Source: Bacteroidales bacterium
GTDB lineage: Bacteria; Bacteroidota; Bacteroidia; Bacteroidales; VadinHA17
Direction of reading: 5' to 3'
Assembly (NCBI GenBank): GCA_029210565.1
Contig: JARGFQ010000003.1
Coordinates: 62,001-126,000 of the forward strand
DNA: 64,000 nucleotides
Position 1 is the first letter of the stretch; each line of letters begins with the position of its first letter. Below the pieces are notes generated by a model. The model was not told the origin of the DNA. It saw only the letters and a list, made by a program, of their open reading frames with translations, and searched no databases. This document shows, in pieces, positions 42,149 to 50,847 of this stretch. A program made the position numbers and the translations under genes.

Positions 42149-44082
42149 GTCGTACCTTCTGACAGGATCTTTATCTCCGTTCGTCTGTTCTGTCTCTTGC
42201 CAGCAGGAGTAATATTGTCTGCTATCGGAGAGCTTTCTCCGTAACCGTGCCAGAAGATCCTTTCAGGGGCAATGCCTCTCTTTACCAGGAACTCTTTTAC
42301 CGAACCCGCACGCCTATCCGAGAGGAGCTGGTTATGTTCTTCCGTACCGTCGGAATCAGTATGACCGCCAATCTCAACAACCACCGTATGGTTAACGGTC
42401 AGGAACTCGAGGAGCATCTCCAGTTCGGGCATTGATGCTTCCAGCAGATCCCACGAATCCGTATCGTAGAAGACATTGAACATCCTCATCAGCTCCCCTT
42501 CACGCACTTTGTTGAGCCTTATGGTCTTACGGTACGGTTCAGCGGAAGAATAACCCTCTTCAAAATCAAAATTCTCAGAGAAGATCATATATCCGTCAGC
42601 CGTGACGTTAAGGCCGTAACTGGAACCGCCGGGAAGACATACCAGGAATCCTCCCTTACTGTCGGTCATTGATGATATCACTCCTATCCCTCCGGTAAGG
42701 TCTGTAAGTTCATACCTGGCGGTTATCGGCCGCCCGTCTTCCTTGTCTATGACCGTCCCTCTGAAATAGGATACCGGTTCGGGCTGAATCACCCTGGGAA
42801 GATCTATGTAGAAGATATCCTTCCCCATCTTAAGATCACGCACCGACGAGAAGAATGCCCGTCTGCCTGTGGACTCTATAACAAGCCCTGTCTCATCGGC
42901 AGGCGAGTTCACTGATGGCCCGAGGTTGACCGGGTCTGTCCAGGTTGAGTCCGGGTTCAGTGTGGTAGTATATATATCGTGTCCTCCGAACGACTCTCTC
43001 CCGTTGGACGAATAATAGAGAGTCCTGCCGTTAAAGTAGATGAATGGCGAGAATTCATCGCCGGCAGTGTTGATAACCTTGCCCGGGTTAACCGGCTTAT
43101 GCCATGATCCGTCACTGCTGCGAAGAGAGTACCATATATCCATCCCACCCATGCCCCCCGGCCTGTTGCTGACAAAGAAGAGCATGCGGCCGTTGGCGCT
43201 TATTGAGGGCTGCGACTCCCAGTATGTAGTATTGACCGGTGATCCGAGGTTTACTCCGGGCGACCATCTGCTGCCGTCATAGACCGAATGGTAGATATCG
43301 CACCGGCCGTAGCCGTCCTTGCGGTCACATGCTGTAAAATACATCGATCTTCCGTCGGCGGATATGGACTGGGCACCTTCGTTGCCGGCAGTATTGAGAG
43401 GGGCGCCGGCATTCCGCGCTATTCCCCAGTGGCCGTCGCTGTTCCACCTGCTGATATAAAAATCCTCCTGCCTGTCCCTGCCGTAACCTGATGCCCTTCT
43501 CACCTCTCTTGTGAAGATCAGCTCCTGGCCGTCGCCCGTCAGGCTGGGCCAGTACTCATCAAGAGCAGTATTGACTGAGTCACCAACGCTAACAGGCTCA
43601 ACCTTAAAGAGCGATCCCGGAAACGAAAGCGCGAAGAGACAGTCGGCAACCAGTTTTTCAGCATCGATACGGAGCCTGGAGGTGGTCTTCGGCTGGCTGA
43701 TATATGCCTCGAGGTGTCTCTTTGCCTCACTGTACTGCCCGATACGCATCTCGGCCCTTCCCAGACTGTAAAGAGCAGGAGGAAAATAGAGGGAGTCGAG
43801 CTCTATGGCTCTGCGATAGTGACTTACCGACTTCTCCCATTGGCCGGTGTCGCTGTAGAGCTGCCCCAGGAGCAGGTGTGCCTCATAGAAGCCATCATCT
43901 TCCTCTGTTGCCAGCTTCAGGTTCTGCTCGGCACGGTCATAGTAGAGCAGATCATAATCCCTCTTGCCGGTGTCATAAAGGCGAAGAGCCCTGTTTGAGC
44001 GTGTGTGAAAATCCTGTCCGGTGACACTGCACTGGCTGAAAAAAACCATCAGCAGCGCCATTATGAAAGTTCTGTTGTTCAT
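42142..44082 (-). CDS. porE: PorE-like T9SS protein: TPR, PD40 propeller, OmpA C-terminus
   Basis: A 646-residue envelope protein. An N-terminal signal (possible lipid site Cys18 in FSQC) is followed by TPR repeats (about 25-150), a WD40/PD40 propeller (about 160-430, blades such as GRSMYFTACDRKDGYGRCDIYHS and GRMLFFVSNRPGGMGGMDIWYS), a carboxypeptidase-regulatory-like domain (about 435-520) and an OmpA C-domain binding peptidoglycan (GGHTDSDGTEEHNQLLSDRRA). This order is that of Porphyromonas PorE, a type IX secretion component, but similar multi-domain OmpA proteins with other roles exist. Its ATG follows the queE TGA with no gap. Confidence 0.8.
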   Translation of the reverse strand: MNNRTFIMALLMVFFSQCSVTGQDFHTRSNRALRLYDTGKRDYDLLYYDRAEQNLKLATEEDDGFYEAHLLLGQLYSDTGQWEKSVSHYRRAIELDSLYFPPALYSLGRAEMRIGQYSEAKRHLEAYISQPKTTSRLRIDAEKLVADCLFALSFPGSLFKVEPVSVGDSVNTALDEYWPSLTGDGQELIFTREVRRASGYGRDRQEDFYISRWNSDGHWGIARNAGAPLNTAGNEGAQSISADGRSMYFTACDRKDGYGRCDIYHSVYDGSRWSPGVNLGSPVNTTYWESQPSISANGRMLFFVSNRPGGMGGMDIWYSLRSSDGSWHKPVNPGKVINTAGDEFSPFIYFNGRTLYYSSNGRESFGGHDIYTTTLNPDSTWTDPVNLGPSVNSPADETGLVIESTGRRAFFSSVRDLKMGKDIFYIDLPRVIQPEPVSYFRGTVIDKEDGRPITARYELTDLTGGIGVISSMTDSKGGFLVCLPGGSSYGLNVTADGYMIFSENFDFEEGYSSAEPYRKTIRLNKVREGELMRMFNVFYDTDSWDLLEASMPELEMLLEFLTVNHTVVVEIGGHTDSDGTEEHNQLLSDRRAGSVKEFLVKRGIAPERIFWHGYGESSPIADNITPAGKRQNRRTEIKILSEGTTK

Positions 44083-44709
44083 TCAGGGAATATGCATGAA
44101 TTTGTGTGCCTGTATTGAGACCATCCATCTGTTGTTTTTCTTCACATATTCGGTGATGGCAGCTATCATCTCCTTATAACGGCTCCATTCGGGCTGTAAC
44201 ATGAGCTTGCACTGCGGACTCACCCTGGTGCTGTATCCTTCTGCTCTCTCAAAATCAGTGCCATCGATGACAACAACCTTAAGCTCATCGGCCAGTGGCA
44301 ATATCTCCGGCAGCGGCGGCGACCCCTTCTTGGGCGAGAGTGTTATCCAGTCCCATATGCCTGTCATCGGATGAGATCCCGATGTTTCAAGATAGGTTTT
44401 AATACCCTTTCCCCTGAGGAGTTCACAAAGGGGGTCAAGATTATACAATAGGGGTTCGCCGCCGGTGACAACCACGGAGTCTGCGCCTGACTCGCTCACT
44501 CGTCCTGCAATATCGCTGATGGACACCAGGGGATGAAGCTCAGCATTCCAGGCATGTCTCGTATCACACCAGCTGCAGCATAGATCACAACCGCCTATCC
44601 TGACGAAATAGGCAGCTCTGCCGGTATTCCAGCCTTCTCCCTGCACAGAGTAAAACTCCTCCACCACAGGGAGTGTGAGGCCGTCGCTATCCTTCCTCTC
44701 CTCGAGCAT
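44083..44709 (-). CDS. queE: 7-carboxy-7-deazaguanine synthase
   Basis: A 208-residue radical SAM enzyme that makes 7-carboxy-7-deazaguanine on the way to queuosine. The CX3CX2C motif is C41-C45-C48 in GGCDLCCSWCDTRHAW; EEFYSVQGEGWNTGR at the N-terminus and VVVTGGEPLLYN are family signatures. It is the compact form normal for Bacteroidota. No other queuosine gene (queC, queD, queF) and no preQ1 riboswitch is seen in the window. It is packed between the alkaline phosphatase remnant (2 nt) and porE (0 nt). Confidence 0.93.
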   Translation of the reverse strand: MLEERKDSDGLTLPVVEEFYSVQGEGWNTGRAAYFVRIGGCDLCCSWCDTRHAWNAELHPLVSISDIAGRVSESGADSVVVTGGEPLLYNLDPLCELLRGKGIKTYLETSGSHPMTGIWDWITLSPKKGSPPLPEILPLADELKVVVIDGTDFERAEGYSTRVSPQCKLMLQPEWSRYKEMIAAITEYVKKNNRWMVSIQAHKFMHIP

Positions 44710-44711
44710 AA

Positions 44712-45008
44712 CTATTCTTTGTCCAGGGAGAGGAGCCTGACGAAGTCATGGAACAGCTCCGTATTGTCCTGCACCCCTGTGAAGGCCATGGCTCCGGGCC
44801 CGTATGCAAAGACAGGCACCATTACTCCCGAATGACCCTTGATGCTGAAGTGGGCAGAGACCTCCCTGCGTGAGGTGTCGCCGCCGGTGATGCTCATGCT
44901 GCTACCTTTGAAGATATTAAGGTTGCGGTGGCTCTGTCTTCCGCCACCTGCCGAAGCAAGTATCACCGCAAGTAAGGTTAACAGCGCTGTTCTTGTAAAT
45001 ATTCTCAT
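44712..45008 (-). pseudogene. Alkaline phosphatase remnant: signal peptide joined to the C-terminal end
   Basis: A 98-codon open frame that begins with a signal peptide (MRIFTRTALLTLLAVILASA) and after about 25 uncertain residues continues with the far C-terminus of an alkaline phosphatase: KGHSGVMVPVFAYGPGAMAFTGVQDNTELFHDF. The His in GHSG matches the zinc ligand His412 of E. coli PhoA. The nucleophile Ser and the other metal sites, about 350 residues, are missing. Only 15 nt separate it from the 5'-nucleotidase gene, so the body of the enzyme is not hidden nearby. The simplest reading is a large in-frame deletion. A residual function cannot be excluded. Confidence 0.7.
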
Positions 45009-45023
45009 TCGAAATATCTGTTA

Positions 45024-46754
45024 TCAGTTGTTTCCAAAAAGCAGCTTTGTCTCTCTCTCTGCAGCTGCCGAGGCCCACTCTTCAGGTATTATCTTCCAGT
45101 CGGACAGTGGCTCCGGACTGATCGTACCCCTATCTCTTATCCATTCAGTCATGTAGTGCCTCAGATCCCTCTCCGTGGCACTGACCATTCGTCTTGCCAG
45201 TTCGCGGTTGGTTATTCTGGCAGCGGGGAAATGGCCTCCCCCGCCGTTTGCCCTGTAGGAGTTCACCGCAACTGTATATGTCGAACCGTGGCTGAAGGGT
45301 GTTCCGTCATCCAGCGAGAGGATAGTGACCCTGGCGCCCTGAGGTTTGCTGACGTCAATGGTATAACGTATGCCCATTGCCGATTCGAAATTGTAGGATG
45401 GATTTCTCAATCGTGCAGTCCCGTTTATCATTATCGGTTTACCGCTGTCGTTGTAACGGTATCTGAGCATATAGTCATCAGTGCCGTCCATCGTGTCAAA
45501 CCAGAGTCCGGCTGCATGCTCAAGGTGCCTGTCTATCTCACCCCCCGTCATTTTGATGGTATAAAGGAAATTTTCAAACCGGTAGAGGCGGTACATGTCC
45601 TGTATCCTTAGCTCTCCCTCGCTAATGCCCTGATCAAAAGAGAGTGGTGCTGCAAATGATATGTCGGCTCCGCTGATGTCAAGCTGCATGAGGTGTATCA
45701 GGTCAACGAAGGCCGAGGGTCCGAAAAAGGCGTCACGGGTATCAAACGAAGCAGTGGACTTGCCAATCACCTCCGAGGTGTAAGCCTTAAGGCTGTCGGA
45801 CACCTTCCTGTATCTCTTTATGAAAGCGAGCGATTCAGGCAGCTCGTCCATGGATATCACTCTACCCGAGATCTGCTTTTCAACGGTGCCGTCGGATTTC
45901 TTGCCGAATGATACTGTTGCATTCATGAGTGCCTCAGCCCTGCTGCCGCCATCCAGGATTAGCACGCGGTCGCCGTTGACGGCTGTCATCTCCCTGACAT
46001 CCTGTCTGTGATCATGACCGCAGAATATGATGTCAAAACCCGGAACATTGACTGCTACCGCCAGGGTGCTGTTCTCATCCTCACCGGTGTCCTCCTCATC
46101 ACCCATGCCGGAATGAAAGAGCCCCACTATGAGGTCGGGATTCTCACCTTTAATGACAGGCATCCACCGGGCTGCAGTCTCAACCATATTCTCAAATCTG
46201 ATGCCCTCGTAGAGCGATTCGGGCAGCCAGCGAGGGACGGAGGGAGTTATGAGGCCGAATACAGCAACCGTCAATCCTCCTTTTTTGATGAGGGTGTAGG
46301 GTTCAAAGTACGGTTCCCCGCTTTCGGCATGCACGGCATTGGCTGCAAGAAGCGGGAAGTTGTACTGCCTCCTGACCCTGTCATATGCTGCATGGCCGGC
46401 TTCGATATCATGATTCCCTACGGTGGCTGCATCGTAGCCCAGATGGTTCAGAATATCAGCAACAACATGCTCACGGGTTGTGTCAATAAAGTTGTAATAG
46501 TAAGCCAGCGGATCGCCCTGCAGTATATCCCCGTTGTCAAGGAGCACAATTTTTGTGCTTTCCCTGCTCTTTACAACTGATGCCACGTTGGCAAGGGATC
46601 GCCCGGTCGATCTTCCTTCTGTATTGTCGAAGGGCAACAGCATTCCGTGCAGGTCTGTCGTTGCATAGATCTCAATCTTACCCGGCCGTTGCTGACATGA
46701 TACTGTCAGCAAGAGTGTCAGAAGCGGGACAAGAATAAAAGATGAATGTTTCAT
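45024..46754 (-). CDS. UshA-like 5'-nucleotidase/2',3'-cyclic phosphodiesterase lipoprotein
   Basis: A 576-residue lipoprotein (TVSC, Cys20). The metallophosphatase domain has TTDLHG (32-37), LLDNGDILQGDP, GNHDIEAG and CGHDHRQ for the two-metal site; the C-terminal 5'-nucleotidase domain has FAAPLSFDQGI, YNFESAMGIRYTIDVS and NSYRANGGGGHFPA. It releases phosphate from nucleotides in the envelope. It is 13 nt after the purple acid phosphatase gene and 15 nt before the alkaline phosphatase remnant, so the three form a phosphate-scavenging group. Confidence 0.93.
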   Translation of the reverse strand: MKHSSFILVPLLTLLLTVSCQQRPGKIEIYATTDLHGMLLPFDNTEGRSTGRSLANVASVVKSRESTKIVLLDNGDILQGDPLAYYYNFIDTTREHVVADILNHLGYDAATVGNHDIEAGHAAYDRVRRQYNFPLLAANAVHAESGEPYFEPYTLIKKGGLTVAVFGLITPSVPRWLPESLYEGIRFENMVETAARWMPVIKGENPDLIVGLFHSGMGDEEDTGEDENSTLAVAVNVPGFDIIFCGHDHRQDVREMTAVNGDRVLILDGGSRAEALMNATVSFGKKSDGTVEKQISGRVISMDELPESLAFIKRYRKVSDSLKAYTSEVIGKSTASFDTRDAFFGPSAFVDLIHLMQLDISGADISFAAPLSFDQGISEGELRIQDMYRLYRFENFLYTIKMTGGEIDRHLEHAAGLWFDTMDGTDDYMLRYRYNDSGKPIMINGTARLRNPSYNFESAMGIRYTIDVSKPQGARVTILSLDDGTPFSHGSTYTVAVNSYRANGGGGHFPAARITNRELARRMVSATERDLRHYMTEWIRDRGTISPEPLSDWKIIPEEWASAAAERETKLLFGNN

Positions 46755-46767
46755 GGGTCAGGGATTG

Positions 46768-48060
46768 TTAGCGCAGTTCTGCATCAAAACTATTTCTAAA
46801 GAGGTTACTGTCATTCTTTTTCTTTTTCAGGATAAAATGATCGACCAATGAACCTGAAGCGTCATACGCATTGTATGTCAGTTCATTGCCGTCAACAGTA
46901 ATCTCCTGCCATGTCTGGGTGAAGGTCATGCCCCTGTCCCACCACGGTATTGCATCCTGCTGATATTGCTTTGCACCGCTGACGGAGACAACATAGACAG
47001 TACCGGATAGTCTTCCCCTTTTTTCCATCCCGTCAGGCAAAACGTGACCACGCGCATATGTGTGATCATGGCCTGTCAGCACAAGGTCAACATTATATCT
47101 GTCGATAATCGGCTTTAGGCGCTCCCTGACAGCTTTATTGTCCCTACTGGCAGAGGTGGAGTAAAGCGGATGGTGAAAAGTCATCACAGTCCATCTGCAC
47201 GGATTCTCTTTCAGCACCTCCTCCAGCCAGAGGGCCTGGCTCTCTGCATACGATTCGTTCCTCATCATCTCATCGGAGTTAAGGAAAACAAATCGCACCC
47301 CCTGGTAGTCAACATAGTAAGCCGTCTCCTCAAGTCCTGACGGTCCGTTTTCCGGAAGTGTAAAGCCGGGCCTCCAGTACCTGTTGAGCTCCCGTTTGCC
47401 TCTCACTGCAGGATCATAATGCTCATGATTGCCGGGTGTCGGCAGTACAGGCACCTCGGCATGAATGAAGCCGCCAGCTTCGTGCCAGACACCCCACTCC
47501 TCATCCTGTGGTATGCCGCCGGAACCTCCGTCTACCAGATCGCCGGAAAATATCATGAGTGAAGCATCGGGCGCAGACCGGTAGGCCTGTCGCACCACCC
47601 TGGCATACAGGGAGCTGCTACCCTGCGAATCGCCGAAATATAAAAATGTCAGCGGCTCCGGTGCAGCCGATGCAGTTTTAAAGGTAAACCACTCACTTGC
47701 ATTGGCTCCTGACCCTACACGATAGGCATAATTCTTGTCCGGTGTGAGTCCTGTGAAAGTGATCGAGTGGTATCTTGATACGATTCCGTCACTGGCAACA
47801 TCAGTGTACGTGCCGGTAACCGTGACTGCGGTATCTGCCAGACGCACCGTGGGCAGATTCGGTGCTATCTGTGCAACAGACTCACTGACAGTGGTATCGG
47901 TTCTCCAGGTAACGGCCATTGAGGTTGTTGCCTCTCCGCTTATATTCAATATGATTCTGTCGGGGTCAGAACAGGGCTTGTACTTTGTGACTCTCTCCTG
48001 CGGCGTCACATTGCCGGCAGACAGAAAAAACAATAAAATCAGAAACAGAGAGTATCTCAT
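46768..48060 (-). CDS. Purple acid phosphatase-like metallophosphoesterase
   Basis: A 430-residue exported enzyme. A signal peptide (MRYSLFLILLFFLSAGNVT) leads to a fibronectin-III-like N-domain (about 25-140) and a metallophosphoesterase domain with FGDSQG, SGDLVDGG, GNHEHY, FHHPLYS and GHDHTYARG, the five metal-site motifs of purple acid phosphatases. I use the ATG at 48060; the TTG 24 nt upstream adds eight residues before a good signal peptide. A -7 promoter element lies 45 nt upstream, so it is the first gene of the minus-strand run down to porE. Confidence 0.9.
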   Translation of the reverse strand: MRYSLFLILLFFLSAGNVTPQERVTKYKPCSDPDRIILNISGEATTSMAVTWRTDTTVSESVAQIAPNLPTVRLADTAVTVTGTYTDVASDGIVSRYHSITFTGLTPDKNYAYRVGSGANASEWFTFKTASAAPEPLTFLYFGDSQGSSSLYARVVRQAYRSAPDASLMIFSGDLVDGGSGGIPQDEEWGVWHEAGGFIHAEVPVLPTPGNHEHYDPAVRGKRELNRYWRPGFTLPENGPSGLEETAYYVDYQGVRFVFLNSDEMMRNESYAESQALWLEEVLKENPCRWTVMTFHHPLYSTSASRDNKAVRERLKPIIDRYNVDLVLTGHDHTYARGHVLPDGMEKRGRLSGTVYVVSVSGAKQYQQDAIPWWDRGMTFTQTWQEITVDGNELTYNAYDASGSLVDHFILKKKKNDSNLFRNSFDAELR

Positions 48061-48104
48061 GATGATGTTTTGGTTTAAAAACAATTATCTGCATTAGATG
48101 GTTG

Positions 48105-48112
48105 CAAAGATA
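48105..48112 (-). promoter_or_regulatory. Promoter -7 element before the phosphatase-queE-porE run
   Basis: TATCTTTG on the minus strand, embedded in GATATCTTTGCAAC, the same 14-mer as at the PCAT promoter near 36.2 kb. A -33 box is not clear. Confidence 0.5.
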
Positions 48113-48144
48113 TCTATTTATTTATACGGTGCGACTTCGCCGGC

Positions 48145-48175
48145 CTTGCAGCCATGCCGCTTTTAATTATTTTTG
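48145..48175 (+). promoter_or_regulatory. Promoter giving a leaderless namZ transcript
   Basis: CTTG (48145-48148), 19-nt spacer, TATTTTTG (48168-48175). Counting the usual 6-7 nt to the start site places transcription at about 48182, one base before the ATG at 48183. Confidence 0.55.
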
Positions 48176-48182
48176 TACAGTT

Positions 48183-49361
48183 ATGAAAGTACTCTCCGGA
48201 CTCGACGTCATATCCCGGCGCATGCCATCAGGGCTGCGCGGCAAACGAATCGGCATCCTTTGCCATTCGTCAAGCATCACCTCCGATTTCAGGTTTATCA
48301 CTGAAGTCTTCCACCGCAACAGCGGACCGCACCTGGCTGCCCTCTTCGGCCCGCAGCACGGCATCTCAGGGCAGACACAGGATAACATGATCGAGTGGGA
48401 AAGTACCACCGATCCCGTTCTGGGTATTCCGGTCTGGAGTCTCTACGGTGAACACCGCAAGCCGACACCCCGGATGCTTGAGGGACTGGAGGCCTTTGTG
48501 GTTGACCTGCAGGATGTCGGGGCCAGGCTATACACCTACATATGGACTGTCAAGCTCTGCATGGAGGCATGCGCGGAAGGAGGCATACCTGTATACATCC
48601 TTGACAGGCCGAATCCTATTGCCAGAGTGCAGGCAGACGGGCCGGTGCTGCTTGAAGAGTACTTCACCTTTGTGGGGGGCGCCTCCATCCCTCTGTGTCA
48701 CAGGATGACCATAGGCGAGATGGCAACATGGATCAGGGAGAAATATCTGCCCCGTTGCGAGCTGCATGTCATCAGGATGGAGGGATGGAGAAGAGACTCG
48801 CTGTTCAGGGAGACAGGACTTCCCTGGGTGCTGCCCTCGCCCAACATGCCCTCCCCTGAAAGTGCCACGGTCTATCCAGGGACGGTACTTGCCGAGGTAC
48901 TCAATATCTCAGAAGGACGTGGCACGGTGATACCCTTTGAACTGACAGGAGCTCCATGGATCGACAGTCATAAACTCCTCGGTGAGTTGCGAAGCAGAAA
49001 ACTGCCGGGATGCAGCTTCCGGACCCATGACTTCATACCTACCTTTCACAAATACGAAGGTGAATACTGCAGGGGCATACAGATACACGTGACCGTCGCC
49101 TCGACGTTCAGGCCCGTGGCAACAGCCCTGCACCTCTTTGATGCTGTAATCAAAACCTCTGCGCCGCAATCACTGCAGTTCAAGCAGCCGCCATACGAAT
49201 ATGAGTACCGGCTGATGCCCTTTGACATACTGTCAGGCGACAGCCGCATGCGTGAGGTGCTCGAAAGGAGCCTTTCACTCGCGGATGAGATATCACGATG
49301 GGATGAATCTATAGGGAGTTTTGCGGCTGAATTCAGACAGATGGCTCTGTACGAAGAATAG
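48183..49361 (+). CDS. namZ: DUF1343 protein (NamZ-like exo-N-acetylmuramidase)
   Basis: A 392-residue DUF1343 protein. Characterised members (NamZ) remove terminal N-acetylmuramic acid from peptidoglycan fragments. Family motifs: ALFGPQHGISGQTQDNM, VWSLYGEHRKPTPRML, FVVDLQDVGARLYTYIWT and ILDRPNPI, then GLPWVLPSPNMPSPESA and FHKYEGEYCRGIQIHV. I start at the ATG at 48183; the frame to the left overlaps the promoter. It lacks a signal peptide, so it would act on recycled muropeptides in the cytoplasm. The downstream permease begins 1 nt after its stop. Confidence 0.88.
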   Translation: MKVLSGLDVISRRMPSGLRGKRIGILCHSSSITSDFRFITEVFHRNSGPHLAALFGPQHGISGQTQDNMIEWESTTDPVLGIPVWSLYGEHRKPTPRMLEGLEAFVVDLQDVGARLYTYIWTVKLCMEACAEGGIPVYILDRPNPIARVQADGPVLLEEYFTFVGGASIPLCHRMTIGEMATWIREKYLPRCELHVIRMEGWRRDSLFRETGLPWVLPSPNMPSPESATVYPGTVLAEVLNISEGRGTVIPFELTGAPWIDSHKLLGELRSRKLPGCSFRTHDFIPTFHKYEGEYCRGIQIHVTVASTFRPVATALHLFDAVIKTSAPQSLQFKQPPYEYEYRLMPFDILSGDSRMREVLERSLSLADEISRWDESIGSFAAEFRQMALYEE

Positions 49362-49362
49362 C

Positions 49363-50136
49363 ATGGTGACGGTCGGAAATATCATCCTTCTGTCACTTAT
49401 CATCTTTACGGCATCTGTAGTCAGGGGATTTACCGGCTTCGGCCTGGCACTGGTGGCCGTGCCTCTGCTACAGTTCCTGATGCCGGTGACAGATACAGCC
49501 GTCTTTATCGCAATGATTAATTTCATCTTCTCCCTCCTCTATTACCGCCGTTCAAAAAGTGTTATCAACAACCAGCCACTGGGAGTAATGGCACTGTGGA
49601 CCGGAGCAGGTGTGGCGGCAGGAGCCCTTATCCTGAAGTATATTAACCCGGGATTCATTCAGCTGGGGTGGGGGATGCTCATCATATTCATTGTTTTTGC
49701 ACTCTACCGGGGAGTCGACTTTCATATAAGATCTGACAGGACAGCTATGACCCTCAGCGGCCTGTTCGGCGGGTTGCTCTCAGGCGCCACCGGCATTACG
49801 GGACCGCCGGTGGCTGTGATACTCTCCTCGTTGAAGACCCCGAAGGAGAAGTTCAATGCGGTAATCTCCGTGTTCATCCTTTTCGCCGTCTCCTATGCCC
49901 TGGTGTTTTACCTGATCTCAGGGCTGATAAAACAGGAGACCCTCTTGCTGGCACTCTGTTGCGTCCCGGCCCTTCTTGCCGGACTGTACACAGGAGACAG
50001 GCTGGTGGCGAGGATAAGCCAGAATACATTTACAGGCATTGTCTACGTGGTACTCATAATAATGGGACTGATTACACTCTTAAAGGGTGCAAAGGCTCTT
50101 TTCGGAGGTTGGGATAGCATATATTCGGCACTATGA
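49363..50136 (+). CDS. TSUP family permease (TauE/SafE)
   Basis: A 257-residue inner-membrane protein of the TauE/SafE (TSUP) family with about eight hydrophobic segments. The two half-repeats show FTASVVRGFTGFGLALVAVPLL and FGGLLSGATGITGPPVAVIL. Members export sulfite, sulfoacetate or other organic anions; the substrate here is not known. The ATG at 49363 lies 1 nt after the namZ stop and the stop overlaps the yigZ-like start by 4 nt, so the three genes are coupled. Confidence 0.88.
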   Translation: MVTVGNIILLSLIIFTASVVRGFTGFGLALVAVPLLQFLMPVTDTAVFIAMINFIFSLLYYRRSKSVINNQPLGVMALWTGAGVAAGALILKYINPGFIQLGWGMLIIFIVFALYRGVDFHIRSDRTAMTLSGLFGGLLSGATGITGPPVAVILSSLKTPKEKFNAVISVFILFAVSYALVFYLISGLIKQETLLLALCCVPALLAGLYTGDRLVARISQNTFTGIVYVVLIIMGLITLLKGAKALFGGWDSIYSAL

Positions 50137-50753
50137 CGCTCTTTTCTGATACATACAAAACTATTGATACTGAGACAAAAGGGCTTTTCAAGGCGAAGGG
50201 CAGCAGGTTTATTGCCCATGCCATTCCGGTTTCATCACAGGAGGAGATAAAAAGGAGGCTCGTGGAGCTCCGGAAGGAGTATCATGATGCCAGGCACCAC
50301 TGCTACGCCTGGGTTCTTTCGCCTGACAGACAGGCATGGAGGGTCAACGATGACGGCGAACCGTCAGGCACCGCAGGCAAGCCCATACTGGGCCAGATAA
50401 ATTCGCGGGAGCTGACAAACATACTGGTGGTGGTGATAAGGTATTTCGGAGGCACACTGCTGGGTGTCAGCGGGCTGATAAATGCATACCGCACCGCGGC
50501 AGCCGAGGCTCTTGAGAATGCCACGGTAAGTGAACGTCATCTCACTGAATACTGGCTCATCACATTCCCCTATGAGGCAATGAATGATGTGATGAAGGTA
50601 CTGAAAGAAGAAGGCTGCGGAAAGTCGGCACACCGGTACACCGGACAGGAGGTGTCGGTGGAGGCCTCGTTCAGGGCATCCCTGTCGCGGCATGTCACCG
50701 AAAGGCTGAACAAGATTACCGGACTCAGGGCAGAGTGGATCCGTACAGCCTGA
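50133..50753 (+). CDS. YigZ/IMPACT family protein
   Basis: A 206-residue protein of the YigZ (UPF0029/IMPACT) family. The N-terminal domain has KGSRFIAHAIPV, DARHHCYAW and the signature GEPSGTAGKPILGQI and VVVIRYFGGTLLGVSGL, all conserved; the C-terminal 60 residues form the DUF1949 ferredoxin-like domain. The biochemical role is uncertain (possible regulator or binding protein in translation). Start ATG overlaps the permease stop as ATGA. Confidence 0.92.
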   Translation: MTLFSDTYKTIDTETKGLFKAKGSRFIAHAIPVSSQEEIKRRLVELRKEYHDARHHCYAWVLSPDRQAWRVNDDGEPSGTAGKPILGQINSRELTNILVVVIRYFGGTLLGVSGLINAYRTAAAEALENATVSERHLTEYWLITFPYEAMNDVMKVLKEEGCGKSAHRYTGQEVSVEASFRASLSRHVTERLNKITGLRAEWIRTA

Positions 50754-50809
50754 GAAAGTTATTTTTCAAATACTTTTTAACACCGGGGATATTCCAGCAG
50801 CAGTTATCA

Positions 50810-50817
50810 TAAATTTG
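50810..50817 (+). promoter_or_regulatory. Promoter -7 element of pyrBI
   Basis: TAAATTTG matches TAnnTTTG, 30 nt before the pyrB ATG. No clear -33 box. No attenuator-like U-tract hairpin is seen in the short leader. Confidence 0.5.
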
Positions 50818-50847
50818 TAAAGACCCGGGCATCAAAAACACATTTTT

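Noticed and set aside
44083..44709. preQ1 riboswitch expected near queE
   Set aside because: The gene is packed inside an operon with 2 nt upstream; no leader RNA exists.
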